Source of the DNA: Propionibacteriaceae bacterium
GTDB taxonomy: Bacteria; Actinomycetota; Actinomycetes; Propionibacteriales; Propionibacteriaceae
Direction of reading: 5' to 3'
Length of the DNA stretch: 64,000 bases
Assembly (NCBI GenBank): GCA_017306015.1
Contig: JAFKJK010000026.1
Location: 1 to 64,000, forward strand
Below are positions 17,657 through 25,708 of the stretch, in pieces. The notes beneath the pieces are model-generated. The model was not told where the DNA came from and did no database searches. It saw only the letters and a list, made by a program, of their open reading frames with translations. The translations under genes and the position numbers were made by a program. Each line of letters opens with the position of its first letter. The stretch's first letter is position 1.

Positions 17657-19156
17657 ATGAAGACCAGTGGTATCGATCCGGTGCCGTCGCGAAGCCGCAG
17701 TGTTGCGGTGACCGTGATCCCCGCCGGCGAACCCATCGACGCCGAGGCCCTCGCCGTCCCGGTGATGGCGGGAGCACCCGTCCCCGACGTCCTGGCCGGC
17801 GTCGATCTGGACGCCCTCGCCCGCGCCGGCTTCGTCCCGAACGTCGGCAAGGCGCTCGCGTTCCCGTCCGCCGAACAGCCGGTGCTCGTCGCCGTCGGGA
17901 CTGGAAAGGCCGAGGACCTGACCACCGCGAAGGTCCGCGACGCTGCCGCGGCTTTCGCCCGGGCCGTCCCCCAGGACGCGAAGCTGGCGGCCCGGGTGCC
18001 GTCCGGCGTGCTCGGCGCTGCCGACGTCGCCGCGGCGATCGTCGAGGGCGTCCTGCTGGCCCGCTACGAGTTCTCGCTGAAGAGCAAGCCGTCCGCCGTG
18101 AAGCCGGTGGAGTCGCTGACGCTGGTCGCTCCCGAGGGCGAGGAGGACCAGGTCCGGGCGGGGGCGACCCGCGGCCTGGCGACGGCCCGGGCCGGCATGC
18201 TCGGCCGCGACCTGGCCGCCAGCCCGGCGGGCCTGTTGACCGCGTCCCGGATCGCCGAGGTGGCCGTCCGGATCGGCGCCGAGAGCGGGCTGGACGTCCA
18301 GGTGCACGACCGGCACGCCCTGATCGAGCTCGGCTGCGGCGGCCTGCTCGGCGTGAACAAGGGCTCGGTCGAGGAGCCCCGGATGATCGTGTTGACCTAC
18401 ACGCCGTCCGGTGAGCCGGCCGGGCATCTCGCCCTGGTCGGTAAGGGCATCATGTACGACTCCGGCGGTATCGCGCTGAAGCCGGCCGACCTGTCGCACT
18501 CGCAGATGAAGAACGACATGACCGGCGCGGGAGACATCCTCGCGGCGATGAGTGCGCTCGCGGAGCTGGGCTGCCCCAACAAGGTCACCGGCTACCTGAT
18601 GTGCACCGACAACATGCCGTCCGGGTCGGCCATGCAGCTCGGCGACGTGCTGACGATGTACGGCGGCAAGACCGTCGAGGTGCTCAACACCGACGCCGAG
18701 GGACGCCTGGTGATGGCGGACGCGCTGGTGCTGGCCACCGAGGCCGGGGTGGACGCGATCGTCGACATCGCCACCCTAACCGGGGCGTGCCTGCGGACCT
18801 TCGGCGAGGAGGTGGCCGGCCTGATGAGCAACAACGACGACCTCGCCGGCCAGCTCACCGCAGCCGGCGAGGCGGTGGACGAGCCGCTGTGGCGGCTGCC
18901 GTTGATCCGCAGCTACCGCGCCGAGCTCGACTCCGACATCGCCGACCTGAAGAACCTCGGCGGCGTCAACGCCGGGTCGATCACCGCCGGGCTGTTCCTG
19001 GAGGAGTTCGTCGACGGCGTCCCGTGGGCGCACATCGACATCGCCGGGACGGCCCAGTCGTCGAAGGCGTACCGCTGGATCAACCGCGGCCCGACCGCCT
19101 TCGGCTCCCGGCTGCTGCTGCAGCTGGCGTTGTCGTTCGCGCCGCCGTCGAAGTAG
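17657..19156 (+). CDS. pepA: Leucyl aminopeptidase, M17 family
   Basis: A 499-aa cytosolic M17 metallo-aminopeptidase that removes N-terminal residues from peptides. The two-metal site is complete: VGKGIMYDSGGIALKP (Lys and Asp), KNDMTGAG (Asp), and NTDAEGRLVMADAL (Asp, Glu and catalytic Arg). The N-terminal macro-like domain covers about 1-170. Length is normal. An AAGGAG site precedes the ATG. It follows the AbgT transporter by 37 nt; together they suggest import and breakdown of small peptides or amino-acyl conjugates. A strong hairpin ends the transcription unit 10 nt after the stop. Confidence 0.92.
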   Translation: MKTSGIDPVPSRSRSVAVTVIPAGEPIDAEALAVPVMAGAPVPDVLAGVDLDALARAGFVPNVGKALAFPSAEQPVLVAVGTGKAEDLTTAKVRDAAAAFARAVPQDAKLAARVPSGVLGAADVAAAIVEGVLLARYEFSLKSKPSAVKPVESLTLVAPEGEEDQVRAGATRGLATARAGMLGRDLAASPAGLLTASRIAEVAVRIGAESGLDVQVHDRHALIELGCGGLLGVNKGSVEEPRMIVLTYTPSGEPAGHLALVGKGIMYDSGGIALKPADLSHSQMKNDMTGAGDILAAMSALAELGCPNKVTGYLMCTDNMPSGSAMQLGDVLTMYGGKTVEVLNTDAEGRLVMADALVLATEAGVDAIVDIATLTGACLRTFGEEVAGLMSNNDDLAGQLTAAGEAVDEPLWRLPLIRSYRAELDSDIADLKNLGGVNAGSITAGLFLEEFVDGVPWAHIDIAGTAQSSKAYRWINRGPTAFGSRLLLQLALSFAPPSK

Positions 19157-19165
19157 TCGAACTGC

Positions 19166-19205
19166 GGCCCTGCCATCCCCGGCTCGATCCCGGAATGGCA
19201 GGGCC
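19166..19205. terminator. Bidirectional hairpin terminator between pepA and the sugar ABC operon
   Basis: GGCCCTGCCAT at 19166-19176 pairs perfectly with ATGGCAGGGCC at 19195-19205, with extra CCGG pairing in the loop. It fills the 58-nt gap between two convergent genes, so it can serve both strands. It lacks a clear T-run, as is usual in high-GC actinobacteria. Confidence 0.75.
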
Positions 19206-19214
19206 CGCGTTCGC

Positions 19215-20555
19215 TCAGCCCTGGATGGCCTTGTTCGCTGCGGCGTCCGCTTCGGCCAGGCCGGCCGCGACGTCCTTACGGCCGAGGAAGATCTCCTGCA
19301 GGATCGGGTCGTACGCGGCGTAGCCGGCGGCGAAGTTCTCCCCGGTCGGGGCCGGGATCGTCCCGTTGTCGAGGACGGAGAAGAACGGCGTCAGGTCGAC
19401 CTTCTTGGAGGCCCAGTAGTCCTTGTAGACCTGCTGCGCTCCGGTGACGCCGGGCAGGTTGGCGCCGCTGGCGCCGATCGCCTGGTTGCCCTCGGCGGTC
19501 CCGAGGTAGGCCAGCAGCTTGGCCACGGCCGCGGAGTTCTTCGAAGCCGCGTTCCCGACCACGGCAACGCCGTTGGTCACCGAGATCGCCCCGGCCGGGC
19601 CGGCGGGAAGGCCGACGACGCCCCAGTCGAACTTCGCGCCCGCCTCGACGTTGGCCAGGTTGTACAGCCCGGACTGGAACAGCGCCATCTTGCCCTGCAG
19701 GAACTGGTCGCGGCTGAAGTCGCCGTTGGTGTTGGTGTCGGCCGCGCTCGGCGCGACATGGTGCTTGTTGATCAGGTCGACGACGTAGGAGAACGCCTCG
19801 ACGGTCTTCGGGTTCGAGAAGGTGAAGGTGTCACCGTCCTGGTAGGTGCCGCCGTTCGAGCCGATGAACGGCAGATAGATCGCCTGCAGGTCGTAGGCGG
19901 CGTTGTAGCCGTACTGCTTCACGTGCTTGGCGTCGAAGCCGGCCTGATCCGCGGTCTTGCCGCTGGCGTCCTTCGTCAGCTTCTCGGCCACGGTCAGCAG
20001 GCTGTTGTCGCCGCCCGACGGGCTCCACGCCAGCTTGGCGATGTCCGCCTCGCTCAGCCCGGCGTCGGCGACCAGCTTCTTGTTGTAATAGACCGCGATC
20101 CCGCCGTCCGAGGTCTGCGGGACGCCCCACAGCTTGCCGTCCACGGTGAACTGCTTCACCACGCTCGGCACCCAGGCGCCGGCCGCGTCCGCACCGAGGG
20201 TCGCGTTGATGTCGACCAGGTTGCCGTTGCGGGCGTACGGGGCCAGGTAGGAGTTGTTGAGCCAGAAGATGTCCGGCGCAGAGCCGCCCGCGATGTCGGT
20301 GCGCAGCTTGGTGAAGTAGTCGGCCCAGGCGACGACCTCGGTCTTCACGGTGATCCCCGGATTGGCTGCGGTGAACTTCGCGAAGGTCTGGTCGTACGCC
20401 TTGGCCGCATTCTCGTCCCAGGTGCGGAACACGAGTTGGGCGTTCTCCTGCGGTGCCGCCGAGGACGGGGACGCCGCCGGCGCGCTGCAGCCGGCCAGGA
20501 GCATGGCGGCAGCGGTGATGCCGATGGCCAGTCGTCGGGCTCGGTTCGGTCTCAT
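19215..20555 (-). CDS. Extracellular sugar-binding lipoprotein of an ABC transporter
   Basis: A 446-aa family 1 solute-binding protein. The N-terminus is a lipoprotein signal peptide with the lipobox LLAGC (cysteine about residue 24), followed by a Ser/Pro/Ala linker and a mature domain starting QLVFRTWDENAAKAYDQTF. TKLRTDIAGGSAPDIFWLNNSYL is the typical sugar-binder core. It delivers a sugar to the two permeases encoded downstream. The ATG at 20555 has a GGAGAAGAA ribosome-binding site; longer readings upstream are out of keeping with a signal peptide. Sugar specificity cannot be told. Confidence 0.9.
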   Translation of the reverse strand: MRPNRARRLAIGITAAAMLLAGCSAPAASPSSAAPQENAQLVFRTWDENAAKAYDQTFAKFTAANPGITVKTEVVAWADYFTKLRTDIAGGSAPDIFWLNNSYLAPYARNGNLVDINATLGADAAGAWVPSVVKQFTVDGKLWGVPQTSDGGIAVYYNKKLVADAGLSEADIAKLAWSPSGGDNSLLTVAEKLTKDASGKTADQAGFDAKHVKQYGYNAAYDLQAIYLPFIGSNGGTYQDGDTFTFSNPKTVEAFSYVVDLINKHHVAPSAADTNTNGDFSRDQFLQGKMALFQSGLYNLANVEAGAKFDWGVVGLPAGPAGAISVTNGVAVVGNAASKNSAAVAKLLAYLGTAEGNQAIGASGANLPGVTGAQQVYKDYWASKKVDLTPFFSVLDNGTIPAPTGENFAAGYAAYDPILQEIFLGRKDVAAGLAEADAAANKAIQG

Positions 20556-20581
20556 TTCTTCTCCTCGGTTTGGTAGGGGGT

Positions 20582-21424
20582 CTAGCGGAAGCCGGTGATC
20601 TGGATCGAGTCGACGATCCGCCGGCTGAAGGCCAGGAACACCGCCATCAGCGGCAGCATCGCGACCGTCGTGGCCGCGGTGACCAGTGTCCAGTTGGCGT
20701 TGAAGCGTCCCTGCAGGCTCGCGGTGGCGGTGGTGAGCACCTGGAGTTCGTCGCCGGAGGTGATGATCAGCGGCCACAGGAAGTTGTTGGCGTGGGTCAC
20801 GACGGTGATGATCGCCAGTGTCGCGATCACCGGACGCGACAACGGGACGACGATGTGCAGAAGCGTCCGCCACGTGCCCGCGCCGTCGATCCGGGCGGCG
20901 TCCGTCAGCTCGGACGGGATGCCGCGGAAGAACTCGCGCAGCAGGAACACCGCGTACGGGGAGCCGAGCAGGTAGGGGAGCACCAGCCCGGAGAACGTGT
21001 TCCGCAGGCCGAGCTGGACCATCATCAGGTAGAGCGGGACGACGGTGACGACCGGCGGCACCATCAGCGTCGCGAGATAGACCCAGAACAGCAGGTCGCG
21101 GCCGGGGAACTCGAGCCGGGCGAAGGCGTAGGCGGCCATGATCGAGAACACCAGCTGGCCGGCCAGGACCACGACGACCATGGCGGCGGTGAGGCCCAGG
21201 GCGCTGCCGAAGTCGACCCTCGAGCCGTCGAAGAGCGTGAGGTAGTTCTCGACGGTGACGGGGTTCGGCAGGCTCAGCGGCGAGGTGGACGCGAACTGCA
21301 CCGGCGCCTTGAGCGAGGTCAGCACGCTCAGAGCGAAGGGTGCCAGGGTGAGCAGGGCGGCTGCGACCAGCACCACGTACGTGCCGGCGTCCGCGAGCGG
21401 CCGCGTCCGGCTAGCTGAGGTCAT
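20582..21424 (-). CDS. Sugar ABC transporter permease (MalG type)
   Basis: A 280-aa inner-membrane permease with six hydrophobic segments. The cytoplasmic EAA loop is seen as ELTDAARIDGAGTWRTLLHIVVPLSRP. The MalG/CUT1 pattern near the end (ANNFLWPLIITSG) is also present. It lies between the partner permease upstream (14-nt overlap) and the binding-protein gene downstream (26-nt gap). No ATP-binding subunit is encoded nearby, so it presumably uses a shared MsmX/UgpC-like ATPase encoded elsewhere. Confidence 0.88.
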   Translation of the reverse strand: MTSASRTRPLADAGTYVVLVAAALLTLAPFALSVLTSLKAPVQFASTSPLSLPNPVTVENYLTLFDGSRVDFGSALGLTAAMVVVVLAGQLVFSIMAAYAFARLEFPGRDLLFWVYLATLMVPPVVTVVPLYLMMVQLGLRNTFSGLVLPYLLGSPYAVFLLREFFRGIPSELTDAARIDGAGTWRTLLHIVVPLSRPVIATLAIITVVTHANNFLWPLIITSGDELQVLTTATASLQGRFNANWTLVTAATTVAMLPLMAVFLAFSRRIVDSIQITGFR

Positions 21425-22322
21425 AGGTGATCCTCCGCCGGAAGTAGAGCTGCTGGGCCAGCGAGATCAGCACCAGCACGACGAACAGCGCGACGGCCAG
21501 GGCGGCGGCGCGTCCCATGTCGAAGGTCTTGAACGCCGAGGTGTAGATCTGCATCGCGACGACGTTGGTGGCGCCGGCGGGGCCGCCCTGGGTGAGTGCG
21601 TAGATCGAGTCGAACGCCTGGAAGGCGGAGATGGTCGTCGTGACCAGCACGAAGAACAGCGTCGGCCGGAGCAGCGGCAGGGTGACATACCAGAACGTCC
21701 GGACGGCTCCGGCGCCGTCGAGTTGCGCGGCTTCCAGCACCGAAGCGGGGATGGCGGCCAGGCCGGCGAGGAAGAACAGCGCGACGTACCCGGCCTGCGA
21801 CCAGACGGCGACGAAGGCCACCGCCGGCAGAGCGAGGTCCGGGTCGCTGAGCCACGCGATCGAGGTGCCGAGCAGGGCGTTGAGGGCGCCGTCCGTCGGG
21901 GCGAAGATCCACTTCCAGACGATCCCCAGCGCCAGCGGCGCGCAGACCCATGGCAGCACCAGGATCGAGCGGAGCCCTGCCGAGCCGGGCAGGCCGCGGT
22001 GGAGCAGGACGGCCAGTGCGATCCCCAGGACGGTCTGTAGCGGGATCACCAGCAGGACGTACGCGATCGTCACCGCCGCCGAGTTCAGCAGCGCCGGGTC
22101 GGTGCCGACGGCCGCCCAGTTGGTCAGCCCGACGAAGCGGGGACGGCTGAGCAGGTCCCACTTGTAGAAGCTGAGCCCGATCGCGACCAGGATCGGCACC
22201 ACCAGGAACGCGACGATCCCCACCAGGCTGGGAGCAAGCAGCCCGTAGCCGGCGACGGCCTCGCGCAGGCGCGCGCGTCGGCGACCTGGCCGCGTTCGGG
22301 CGCCACTGGACGGCTCGTGCAT
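21411..22322 (-). CDS. Sugar ABC transporter permease (MalF type)
   Basis: A 303-aa permease with six transmembrane segments, first gene of the sugar ABC operon. The EAA loop reads SVLEAAQLDGAGAVRTFWYVTLPLLRPT; the first segment is GYGLLAPSLVGIVAFLVVPIL. The ATG at 22322 has an AGGAG site 4 nt upstream and gives the usual Arg-rich cytoplasmic tail; longer readings would begin with non-coding-like sequence. A palindromic operator-like site lies about 100 nt upstream, in the region shared with the divergent AEC gene. Confidence 0.87.
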   Translation of the reverse strand: MHEPSSGARTRPGRRRARLREAVAGYGLLAPSLVGIVAFLVVPILVAIGLSFYKWDLLSRPRFVGLTNWAAVGTDPALLNSAAVTIAYVLLVIPLQTVLGIALAVLLHRGLPGSAGLRSILVLPWVCAPLALGIVWKWIFAPTDGALNALLGTSIAWLSDPDLALPAVAFVAVWSQAGYVALFFLAGLAAIPASVLEAAQLDGAGAVRTFWYVTLPLLRPTLFFVLVTTTISAFQAFDSIYALTQGGPAGATNVVAMQIYTSAFKTFDMGRAAALAVALFVVLVLISLAQQLYFRRRITYDLS

Positions 22323-22420
22323 GGGGCTCCTGCTCTGGCTCGGCCGCTGAGTGCGGCCAGGCCTGCGGTGTGGGCACACCGTGCAACTCGCCGCGGTGGT
22401 GCCGCATTCCGCAGCTGGAT

Positions 22421-22436
22421 TGTATCCATGCGTACA
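22421..22436. promoter_or_regulatory. GntR-like operator palindrome between the ABC operon and the AEC gene
   Basis: The 16-nt site TGTATCCATGCGTACA has the symmetric form TGTAnnCATGnnTACA and lies 98 nt upstream of the permease start and 91 nt upstream of the AEC start. It resembles operators of GntR-family (FCD-type) repressors. It could control both divergent units, but the regulator is not encoded in the window. Assignment is by pattern only. Confidence 0.4.
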
Positions 22437-22527
22437 CATCGTCGCGAACCGAAGCCTGGTCGTGATACCGGCGGCACGGACGGGTGTGGTTGGCTGGGAC
22501 CGCATGCCCGGTCGGGAAAGGAGCCTG

Positions 22528-23463
22528 GTGAGCTTCATCGTCCCCGCCGAGCAGGTGCTGGTCATGTTCGCCCTGATGGCGCTGGGCTGGTTCGGCGCCC
22601 GGGCCGGCTGGATCAGCGGTGACGCCGAGCACGGGATGACCCATGTGCTGCTCAACTTCGTGGTGCCGGCGGCCATCATCCAGGCGTTCCAGCGTCCGTT
22701 CGACCCCGGCCAGCTGCAGCTCGTCGGGCTGGTGTTCGGCCTGGACATCGTCGTGTTCGGCGTCAGCATCGCCCTGGCCACGGCAGCGTTCTCCCGCCGG
22801 TTCGTCCCCGACGCGGGGCGGCGCACGGCCCTGCGGTTCGGGACGGTCTACTCCAATGCGGGCTTCATCGCGATCCCGCTGGCCCAGGCGATCCTGGGCG
22901 CTGACGGGGTGTTCTTCGCAGCCGCCTTCGTCGCCGTCTACAACCTGTTCGCCTGGACGCACGGGATCTCGCTGTTCGGGTCGGCGATCGAGCCGACGAG
23001 CGTTCGCGTGCGCAAGGTGCTGCTGAATCCGGGCATCCTGGCCATCGTCGTGGCGGTGGTGCTCTTCGTCGGGTCGGTCAGCCTGCCGGGCCCGGTGACC
23101 CAGGCGGTCGGCTATCTGGCCGCGATGAACACGCCGTTGAGCATGATCGTGGTCGGCGTGAGCCTCGCCCGGATCAGCCTCGGCACCGTCTTCAGCGACC
23201 GGCTGGTCTGGATCGGGGCGCTCGCCAGGAACGTCGTCCTGCCCCTGGTCTTCCTCGCAGCCCTGGCGTTCGTCCCGATCGACGTGGTCGCCCGGCAGTC
23301 GATGCTGATCTCGATCAGCGCGCCCGTCGGCGCCATGCTGGTGATCTTCACCGTCAAGCACGGCTGGGACGCGCGGTTCGCCACCCGCCTGCTGTGCCTG
23401 TCGACGCTGCTGTGCGTGCTGACGATGCCGCTGATGCTGATGCTGGCCGCCGTCCTCTGGTAG
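22528..23463 (+). CDS. AEC family transporter (auxin efflux carrier/malate-type permease)
   Basis: A 311-aa membrane protein of the AEC (BART superfamily) type with about ten helices: VLLNFVVPAAIIQAF, FGTVYSNAGFIAIPLAQAILG (the conserved N/A-G crossover), and NTPLSMIVVGVSLA. Homologues carry carboxylates such as malonate, malate or oxalate. I chose the GTG at 22528 because AAAGGAG sits 4 nt before it and the resulting length matches the family; an ATG at 22504 is possible. It is followed by an SDR gene 94 nt later on the same strand, which could oxidise a hydroxy-acid cargo. Confidence 0.8.
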   Translation: MSFIVPAEQVLVMFALMALGWFGARAGWISGDAEHGMTHVLLNFVVPAAIIQAFQRPFDPGQLQLVGLVFGLDIVVFGVSIALATAAFSRRFVPDAGRRTALRFGTVYSNAGFIAIPLAQAILGADGVFFAAAFVAVYNLFAWTHGISLFGSAIEPTSVRVRKVLLNPGILAIVVAVVLFVGSVSLPGPVTQAVGYLAAMNTPLSMIVVGVSLARISLGTVFSDRLVWIGALARNVVLPLVFLAALAFVPIDVVARQSMLISISAPVGAMLVIFTVKHGWDARFATRLLCLSTLLCVLTMPLMLMLAAVLW

Positions 23464-23557
23464 CGACCGAAATCCCTTGCCCGCGGTGCAGGATCGGCGG
23501 CATGCTGAGGGAGCTACCGGACAACAGTGTCCGGTGCGCCGGGTGGAAGGCGTGGGC

Positions 23558-24361
23558 ATGGAGATACTTGGCAAGGTTTTCGTGGTGACCGGCGGTGGCA
23601 ACGGCATCGGGCGGGAGGTCGTGCTCAACCTGCTGAGCAAGGGCGGCAAGGTGGCCGCGGTGGACCTGAGTGAGGAGCGGCTGGCCGAGACCGTCCGGCT
23701 CGCCGGGACGAACGCGCCACACCTGACGACGCATGTCGTCAACGTGACCGACAAGGCAGCGGTACGGGGTCTGCCGGATGCCGTCGTGGAGGCCCACGGC
23801 GCTGTGGACGGGCTACTCAACGTGGCCGGCATCATCCAGAGGTTCGTCCCGTTCGCCGACCTCGCCGAAGAGGACATCGAGCGGGTGCTGAACGTGAACT
23901 TCTGGGGCGTGGTGAACATGCTCAAGGCGTTCCTCCCGCACCTGCTGGCGCGGCCAAAGGCTGCGATCGTCAACGTGTCCAGCATGGGCGCGTTCATCCC
24001 CGTCCCCGGGCAGACGATCTACGGAGCCAGCAAGGCGGCGGTCAAGCTGCTCACCGAGGGACTGCATGCCGAACTGCGCGGCAGCAACGTCCGGGTGACG
24101 GTGGTCTTCCCGGGTGGCGTGGCGACCTCGATCACGGAGAACAGCGGCGTCAGCGCGCCGGCTGTCGCCGGGGCGGACGCCGGGAAGATGAAGCTCACCC
24201 AGCCGCACGAGGCCGCCCAGGTGATCGTCACCGCGATGGAGAAGGGCTCCTACCGGGCCACCATCGGCCAGGACGCCCGAATGATGGACTGGGCCACGCG
24301 GCTGGTGCCGGAGCGGGCCATGACGATGATCGCCGACCAGATGGCGTCGCTGGCCCACTAG
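23558..24361 (+). CDS. Short-chain dehydrogenase/reductase
   Basis: A 267-aa classical SDR with a Rossmann fold. The cofactor loop TGGGNGIG is at 12-19, an acidic residue ends the second strand (VAAVDLSEER, favouring NAD over NADP), NVAGI is the structural motif, and the active site is the serine in NVSSMG with YGASK (Tyr-x3-Lys). The C-terminal part resembles uncharacterised oxidoreductases acting on hydrophobic alcohols. The substrate is not known. The ATG at 23558 has a GGAAGG site upstream. It converges with dinB, only 3 nt apart. Confidence 0.85.
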   Translation: MEILGKVFVVTGGGNGIGREVVLNLLSKGGKVAAVDLSEERLAETVRLAGTNAPHLTTHVVNVTDKAAVRGLPDAVVEAHGAVDGLLNVAGIIQRFVPFADLAEEDIERVLNVNFWGVVNMLKAFLPHLLARPKAAIVNVSSMGAFIPVPGQTIYGASKAAVKLLTEGLHAELRGSNVRVTVVFPGGVATSITENSGVSAPAVAGADAGKMKLTQPHEAAQVIVTAMEKGSYRATIGQDARMMDWATRLVPERAMTMIADQMASLAH

Positions 24362-24364
24362 GGA

Positions 24365-25573
24365 TCAGTCGGGCAGCAGTGGGACGTCGTCGCCGTGGTG
24401 GCGGCCGACGAGCACCGCGCGGGTGATCGCGTCGCGGCCGAAGCGGTCGCGCAGGCCGTCCATGGCGAGGTCGAGTTCGGTGCCGCGGTCGGAGTCGAAG
24501 GGGAGTGCGGGCTGGCCGTCGTCGAAGCCGTCGAGGTTGGTCAGGGACAGCCCGATGAGGGTGCAGCCGCGCTGGTGGATGAGCGGCCACGCGTCCCGGA
24601 GGAGGTCCTGGGCGAGGCCGAGGATGAGGTCGGTGCGGTCGGTCGGCAACAGCAGCGATCGGGACCGGGTCGCCCGGCCGAAGTCCTCGAAGCGGAGCCG
24701 GAGCACCACCGTCCGGCAGCTGCGGGACGCGGCGCGCAGCCGCTTTCCCAGCCGTTCGACGATGGCCACCAGGGTCGCCTCGAGTTCGGCGTCCGGTCGA
24801 TCGCGGCGTCCCAGCGCCCGCTGGGACCCGATGGAACGCCGCCGCCGACCGACCTCGACGCGGCGGGGATCGCGAGCCAGCGACAGGGCGTACAGATGCC
24901 GTCCGGCGGCGGGGCCGAGCAGCTGGCTCAGCTCGCGCTCGCCGCGTCCGGCCAGTTCGCCGACGGTGAGGATCCCGGCGGCGATGAGCTTGCGCTCGGT
25001 GACCTCGCCGACGCCCCAGAGCCGGCGGACCGGCAGCGGGTGCAGGAACTCCAGCTCTCGACCCGGTGGCACCTCGAGCAGGCCGTCCGGCTTGCTGACG
25101 GCGCTGGCAACCTTGGCGAGGAACTTGCTGCGGGCGATGCCCACGGAGATCGGCAGCCCGGCCTCGGTGGCGACCCGCCGGCGGAGCTTGGTAGCGATCT
25201 CGACCGGAGTCCCGCTGACTCTCCGGAGCCCACCGACGTCGAGGAACGCCTCGTCGACGGAGATGCCCTCGACGATCGGGGTGGTCTGGTTGAAGATCTC
25301 GAACACCGCCCGGCTGGCTTCGAGATACGCCTCGAACCGGGCCGGGACGACGACCGCCCGGGGGCACAGCGCACGGGCCTGGCGGCCCGGCATGGGCGTC
25401 CGGACACCGCAGGCCTTGGCCTCGTAGCTGGCCGCCAGCACCACGCCGGTGCCGACGATCACCGGACGGCCGCGCAGCTCAGGATGGTCGCGCTGCTCGA
25501 CCGAGGCGTAGAACGAGTCGAGGTCGGCGTGCAGGATGCACGCATCGCTCCGTCCGCCCGGGTCGATCCGCAT
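24365..25573 (-). CDS. dinB: DNA polymerase IV (Y-family)
   Basis: A 402-aa Y-family translesion polymerase. The first catalytic aspartate is in ILHADLDSFYASVEQ, the second acidic pair in GISVDEAFLDVGG. GIARSKFLAKVASAVSKPDGL and the helix-hairpin-helix LWGVGEVTERKLIAAGILTVGELA are typical of DinB. The little-finger domain follows to about 365 and the C-terminus has no clear clamp-binding motif that I can name with confidence. It is downstream of the Nfn-like gene on the same strand, but the gap holds a long inverted repeat that may insulate it. Confidence 0.9.
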   Translation of the reverse strand: MRIDPGGRSDACILHADLDSFYASVEQRDHPELRGRPVIVGTGVVLAASYEAKACGVRTPMPGRQARALCPRAVVVPARFEAYLEASRAVFEIFNQTTPIVEGISVDEAFLDVGGLRRVSGTPVEIATKLRRRVATEAGLPISVGIARSKFLAKVASAVSKPDGLLEVPPGRELEFLHPLPVRRLWGVGEVTERKLIAAGILTVGELAGRGERELSQLLGPAAGRHLYALSLARDPRRVEVGRRRRSIGSQRALGRRDRPDAELEATLVAIVERLGKRLRAASRSCRTVVLRLRFEDFGRATRSRSLLLPTDRTDLILGLAQDLLRDAWPLIHQRGCTLIGLSLTNLDGFDDGQPALPFDSDRGTELDLAMDGLRDRFGRDAITRAVLVGRHHGDDVPLLPD

Positions 25574-25618
25574 AGAACATATGTTCGCATTTCTGGCTGA
25601 CAGCCGGACGCTGCCGCC

Positions 25619-25682
25619 TGAACCAAAGTACCTGTCCCCGATGGTTCAGGGGTGAACCGTTGGGGACAGGTACTTCGGTTCA
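25619..25682. repeat. Inverted pair of 30-nt palindromic repeats
   Basis: Two 30-nt units (25619-25648 and 25653-25682) face each other across a GGGG loop. Each begins TGAACC and ends GGTTCA and contains GTACCTGTCCCC or its complement. Together they form a hairpin of about 30 bp with two mismatched positions. Four more copies of the unit are in the 57.6-57.9 kb cluster. Here it lies between the end of the Nfn-like gene and dinB and could stop transcription or protect the 3' end. Confidence 0.8.
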
Positions 25683-25708
25683 GAGGAGGTGCGGACGGCG
25701 AGTCTGGT

